A DNA stretch of 8,200 bases, taken from positions 1 through 8,200 of the forward strand of contig JAITBS010000191.1 in NCBI GenBank assembly GCA_031283515.1, read 5' to 3'. Below are positions 6,036-8,200 of this stretch, piece by piece. Below the pieces are notes generated by a model. The model was not told the DNA's origin. It did no database searches and saw only the letters and a list, made by a program, of their open reading frames with translations. How positions within the stretch are numbered: the stretch's first letter is position 1; every line of letters starts with the position of its first letter. This DNA is from Planctomycetaceae bacterium (GTDB taxonomy: Bacteria > Planctomycetota > Planctomycetia > Pirellulales > Thermoguttaceae). The translations under genes were made by a program, and so were the position numbers.

Positions 6036-6738
6036 GTTTTACACCTCCTCAGTTTTTGAGGAATTGCGGTATTGAAGTTTTACAGATTACGTAACAAATG
6101 TTTCACACCTCTTCAGTTTTTGAGGGGAATTGAAACTCGAAATAAACGAATTTTCATATTTTTTTGTTTCACACCTTCTCAGTTTTTGGGGGGAATTGAA
6201 ACTCTGATTTTCATGAGTTTGGCTTTTTTAAAGTTTCACACCTTCTCCGTTTTTGAGAGGAATTGAGACTAGTGAAAATTTAACAGATTACATAACCGAT
6301 GTTTCACACCTCCTTCATTTTGTAGGGGAATTGAAATTATTTTCCTTTATGAAGATTTTCGTACAACATTTCACACCTCCTCAGTTTTTTGGGGGAATTG
6401 AAATAGTAAAGATTTAACAGATTACAAAGCCGATGTTTCCTATTTCCTCATTTTTTGGGGAATTGCAATATTGAAATTTAACAGATTACGTAACAAATGT
6501 TTCACACCTCCTCAGTTTTTGGGGGGAATTGAAATAGTAAAGATTTTAACAGATTACAGAACCGATGTTTCACACCTCCTCAGTTTTTTGGGAGAATTGA
6601 AATAAATCTTACTTTCATTTTGTGTCTTCTTAAAAGTTTCACACCGTCTCAGTTTTTGAGAAGAATTGAAACTGTTCCTTTGTATTTTTTGTTCTTACAT
6701 TGTTTCACACCTTCCCAGTTTTGGGGAGGAATTGAAAT
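6036..6738 (+). CRISPR. CRISPR block B, type VI-B-like, 11 degenerate repeats and 10 spacers
   Basis: Repeats start at 6036, 6100, 6166, 6233, 6301, 6368, 6435, 6499, 6567, 6636 and 6702; most are 37 bases and spacers are about 29-32 bases. The usual form begins GTTTCACACCTCCTCAG, continues TTTTTGGGGGG and ends AATTGAAAC or AATTGAAAT. The repeats at 6036 and 6435 are short and diverged and share the unusual end GAATTGC. The outer ends and inner stem stay complementary despite divergence: the repeat at 6368 has ATTTCA paired with TGAAAT, and the repeat at 6636 has TCTC paired with GAGA where block A has CCCC and GGGG. Spacers at 6270, 6405, 6470 and 6536 and the one after 6071 share the core CAGATTAC. 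Spacers at 6137, 6203 and 6604 carry antisense start-codon-like sequence. Such variability is unusual for a CRISPR array. Confidence 0.85.
6071..6566 (+). repeat. Recurrent spacer family II (core CAGATTAC)
   Basis: Five spacers in block B (about 6071-6099, 6270-6300, 6405-6434, 6470-6498, 6536-6566) align along most of their length, for example AGTAAAGATTTAACAGATTA in the third and nearly the same in the fifth. A weaker relative, TAGATTATGTAAC, is in block A at 5649-5677. The units at 6036 and 6435 match across repeat and spacer together. This indicates duplication of repeat-spacer units followed by divergence, or repeated capture from one target family. Confidence 0.8.
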
Positions 6739-6762
6739 AACGTACCTATCCAAGAATGACAT

Positions 6763-6786
6763 AAGGGAACTTCTAAAAACTTGTTT
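6763..6786. repeat. Dispersed 24-bp repeat, copy upstream of parB
   Basis: AAGGGAACTTCTAAAAACTT and the following GTTT match 7965-7988 (AAAGGAACTTGTAAAAACTC then GTTT) at 20 of 24 bases in the same orientation. The two copies bracket parB closely on either side. It appears to be a dispersed intergenic element of unknown role. Confidence 0.5.
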
Positions 6787-6791
6787 TTTTA

Positions 6792-6813
6792 TTAACCACA
6801 GAGGACACAGAAA
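6792..6813. repeat. CACAGAGGACACAG-type intergenic repeat
   Basis: TTAACCACAGAGGACACAG contains a tandem near-duplication of the unit CACAGAGGA / CACAGAAAG. Sequences of this type recur in intergenic DNA of many environmental bacteria, planctomycetes among them, from general recollection. No function is implied here. Confidence 0.4.
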
Positions 6814-6904
6814 GAATATTTTTAAAAAATTGACCTTGACTGATTTTTTGTTTTTTGTGATAATCCGCCTGTTTGGTGGCGATATTATTTGTCGAATTTT
6901 GCAT

Positions 6905-6909
6905 GGAGG
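6905..6909 (+). promoter_or_regulatory. Ribosome binding site that sets the parB start
   Basis: GGAGG lies 8 bases before the GTG at 6918-6920. It decides the start in favour of this GTG over the ATGs at 6873 and 6903, which lack a suitably placed Shine-Dalgarno and would add a hydrophobic N-terminus foreign to ParB. It also shows that this genome uses Shine-Dalgarno initiation. Confidence 0.75.
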
Positions 6910-6917
6910 TATTAATT

Positions 6918-7946
6918 GTGACTAAAGGAAAACGATTAGGGCGTGGACTTGAAGCCCTGTTGGGACGTGTTGGCGGTGGTGAACAAGAATTAGGTCAATC
7001 GGAAGTTTATTCTTCCGGCTCTTCAACTTCCGGTTCTGAAGTTGATGCCGATTGGATGTTGCAACAACGATTGGTATCGCAAACACCACACTCAATCGAC
7101 ATAACACTTATTGACCGAAATCCTTACCAACCCCGTCAAGAATTTGATGAAACAGAACTCGAACAACTTGCCCAAAGTTTATTCCTTCACGGTTTACTCC
7201 AACCTATTGTGGTAAGAAAAGTCGGAGAACGTTTTCAGATTATTGCCGGTGAACGCCGGTTCCGTGCGGCAATGCGAGTTGGTTGGAATGAAGTTCCGGT
7301 TCATTGTCTCACCGTCGGAGATCGGGAAATGATCGAACTTGCGTTGACCGAAAATATTCAACGTAAAGATCTTAACGCAATTGAAAAAGCTATTTCGTTT
7401 GCAAATTATCTCGAAACATACGGCGGAACTCATGAAGAATTAGCAAAACGTCTTGAACTTGACCGGTCAACAGTTACCAATTTGCTGCGGCTTCTCGATT
7501 TGCCCCAGAAATTACAGGAGGCTGTTCAAAAAGAAAAATTGACACAAGGTCATGTACGGGCATTACTTCCGCTTGAAGAATGGGAACAAATCGAAACAGC
7601 GGAACGGATTCAGTCGGAATCATGGAGTGTTCGGGAAACGGAACGCTATGTTCGTGAGTTAATTGAAGCCGGTCAGTCAAACGGTTCGAAAGAAGCCTGG
7701 CAAATCGTCGATCAAAACGGCAACAAACAACCTATCAACCGATCCGGTATTCAGCAAAGTGAACAAGTTATGCAGCTTGAACAAGATTTTCGTGAACAAC
7801 TCGGCGGTGTACAGGTCAAATTAACACAATCAAATGAAAAAGGCAAAGGAAAATTAGTCATTTCATTCGCCAATCACGCCGAGTTTGAACAAATTTATGC
7901 TGCTATTTGCCGGAATTACCAAAACAATAAAGCAGCAACAGCATAA
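6918..7946 (+). CDS. parB: ParB/Spo0J-family chromosome partitioning protein
   Basis: With the GTG start the product is 342 residues, typical for chromosomal ParB. These proteins are CTP-dependent DNA clamps that load at parS sites, spread, and work with the ParA ATPase to segregate origins. The N-terminus has the conserved RLGRGLEALLG (residues 6-16). The ParB/Srx CTP-binding domain follows, from NPYQPRQ (68-74) through GERRFR (111-116) to ENIQR (145-149), with the usual key motifs present. A helix-turn-helix for parS recognition lies at about 171-196 (THEELAKRLELDRSTVTNLL), and the C-terminal dimerisation domain at about 285-342. The linker at 20-45 is Ser/Gly-rich. All essential motifs are intact. 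No parA lies upstream within the window, where the CRISPR array stands instead, and none is visible in the 254 bases downstream. No parS-like 16-mer was recognised. Confidence 0.95.
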   Translation: MTKGKRLGRGLEALLGRVGGGEQELGQSEVYSSGSSTSGSEVDADWMLQQRLVSQTPHSIDITLIDRNPYQPRQEFDETELEQLAQSLFLHGLLQPIVVRKVGERFQIIAGERRFRAAMRVGWNEVPVHCLTVGDREMIELALTENIQRKDLNAIEKAISFANYLETYGGTHEELAKRLELDRSTVTNLLRLLDLPQKLQEAVQKEKLTQGHVRALLPLEEWEQIETAERIQSESWSVRETERYVRELIEAGQSNGSKEAWQIVDQNGNKQPINRSGIQQSEQVMQLEQDFREQLGGVQVKLTQSNEKGKGKLVISFANHAEFEQIYAAICRNYQNNKAATA

Positions 7947-7964
7947 AAATTTCACCGGAAAAAT

Positions 7965-7988
7965 AAAGGAACTTGTAAAAACTCGTTT
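7965..7988. repeat. Dispersed 24-bp repeat, copy downstream of parB
   Basis: AAAGGAACTTGTAAAAACTC followed by GTTT, the partner of the copy at 6763-6786 with four mismatches and the same orientation. It begins 18 bases after the parB stop. There is no hairpin in it, so it is unlikely to be the parB terminator. Confidence 0.5.
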
Positions 7989-8032
7989 CTGTAATATATC
8001 AGTGGAATTATTGTAGATAACAACAATAGGTA

Positions 8033-8166
8033 GCCCTAAAAGGGCAGTGGTTAGTTGATAGTGGATAGTTGATAGTGTCGCAAGCGGATTCAAAACGTTT
8101 TGGTCATAATCCGCTTGCGAACTATCCACTCTCAACTCTCAACTATTCCCGTTGCCCTTTCAGGGC
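8033..8166. repeat. Large imperfect palindrome with heptamer repeats and GCCCTnAAAGGGC ends
   Basis: The left arm (8033-8090) and right arm (8108-8166) are largely complementary. The innermost 12 bp are perfect: CGCAAGCGGATT at 8079-8090 against AATCCGCTTGCG at 8108-8119. The loop contains the perfect palindrome CAAAACGTTTTG (8091-8102). Each arm carries tandem heptamers (TAGTTGA, TAGTGGA on the left; complements on the right), and each outer end is itself a small hairpin (GCCCTAAAAGGGC; GCCCTTTCAGGGC). CCCGTTG at 8148-8154 recurs at the window end (8194-8200), hinting that a further unit follows. It resembles REP/BIME-type or MITE-like intergenic elements and could also terminate parB transcription. 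Confidence 0.7.
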
Positions 8167-8200
8167 GTTGGGTTGGAGAGGAATTTTACCCACCCCGTTG

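Noticed and set aside
6072..6266. Plus-strand 64-residue frame with FTPLQFLRGIE/FTPSQFLGGIE units
   Set aside because: It is read-through of CRISPR repeats; the repeated peptide is the translated direct repeat and no ribosome binding site is present.
6338..6367. Spacer with a plus-strand ATGAAGATTTTCGTA, a start-like sequence in the opposite sense
   Set aside because: Without an upstream Shine-Dalgarno and in the wrong orientation for an antisense guide, it is a single case that chance can explain.
6036..6603. CACCTCCT in block B repeats equals the anti-Shine-Dalgarno core of 16S rRNA
   Set aside because: Only some repeats keep it (others have CACCTTCTC or CACCGTCTC), block A lacks it, and it is explained by the repeat's inner stem.
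6873..6917. Upstream ATG starts for parB at 6873 and 6903
   Set aside because: The GTG at 6918 has GGAGG at the right distance, and the conserved ParB N-terminus begins immediately after it.
6620..6925. Plus-strand 101-residue frame running from block B into the parB leader
   Set aside because: Its first half is translated CRISPR repeat and its second half is intergenic DNA ending in the parB start region.

Overview
The window is AT-rich bacterial DNA carrying four things: an Rpn-type PD-(D/E)XK nuclease/transposase gene on the minus strand (375-1379), a divergently oriented 1214-residue cas13b (type VI-B CRISPR effector, 1647-5291), a long degenerate CRISPR array in two blocks directly downstream (5476-5845 and 6036-6738), and a chromosomal-type parB (6918-7946) bounded by dispersed intergenic repeats. 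The lineage cannot be fixed from this sequence. The ParB N-terminus (LGRGLEALLGR), the clear Shine-Dalgarno site of parB and the intergenic repeat families (CACAGAGGACACAG, GCCCTnAAAGGGC, heptamer TAGTTGA/TAGTGGA) look more like a planctomycete-type environmental bacterium than a member of Bacteroidota, where most known Cas13b proteins occur; this is inference.

Layout. Positions 1-374 hold no gene I can support but contain a 17-bp inverted-repeat pair. The Rpn gene ends in a coiled coil built from an expanding 21-bp tandem repeat. A 267-bp divergent intergenic region with a hairpin/T-run and a candidate promoter precedes cas13b. About 180 bp of leader, including a 12-bp hairpin, separates cas13b from block A (6 repeats, 5 spacers); 190 bp of AT-rich DNA separates block A from block B (11 repeats, 10 spacers). 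After parB comes a large imperfect palindrome. There is no cas1, cas2, csx27, csx28 or parA in the window.

The notable system is the Cas13b locus. The N-terminal HEPN motif is intact (R154-X4-H159), but in the C-terminal motif the catalytic arginine is glycine (G1148-D-G-F-S-H1153), so the composite RNase site should be impaired or dead although the reading frame is open over its whole length. The repeats match the orientation and hairpin layout of known Cas13b direct repeats, so the spacers can be oriented. Read that way, several spacers are the antisense of translation initiation regions: their complements contain Shine-Dalgarno-like AAGGAG/AAAGGAG/AAGAAG, 6-7 bases, then ATG or TTG followed by AAA. 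The spacers also fall into two related sequence families instead of being mutually unrelated. The working hypothesis is a naturally nuclease-deficient, RNA-guided translational repressor with a semi-fixed guide set, rather than an adaptive RNA-cleaving immune system. A decaying type VI-B locus is the main competing explanation.
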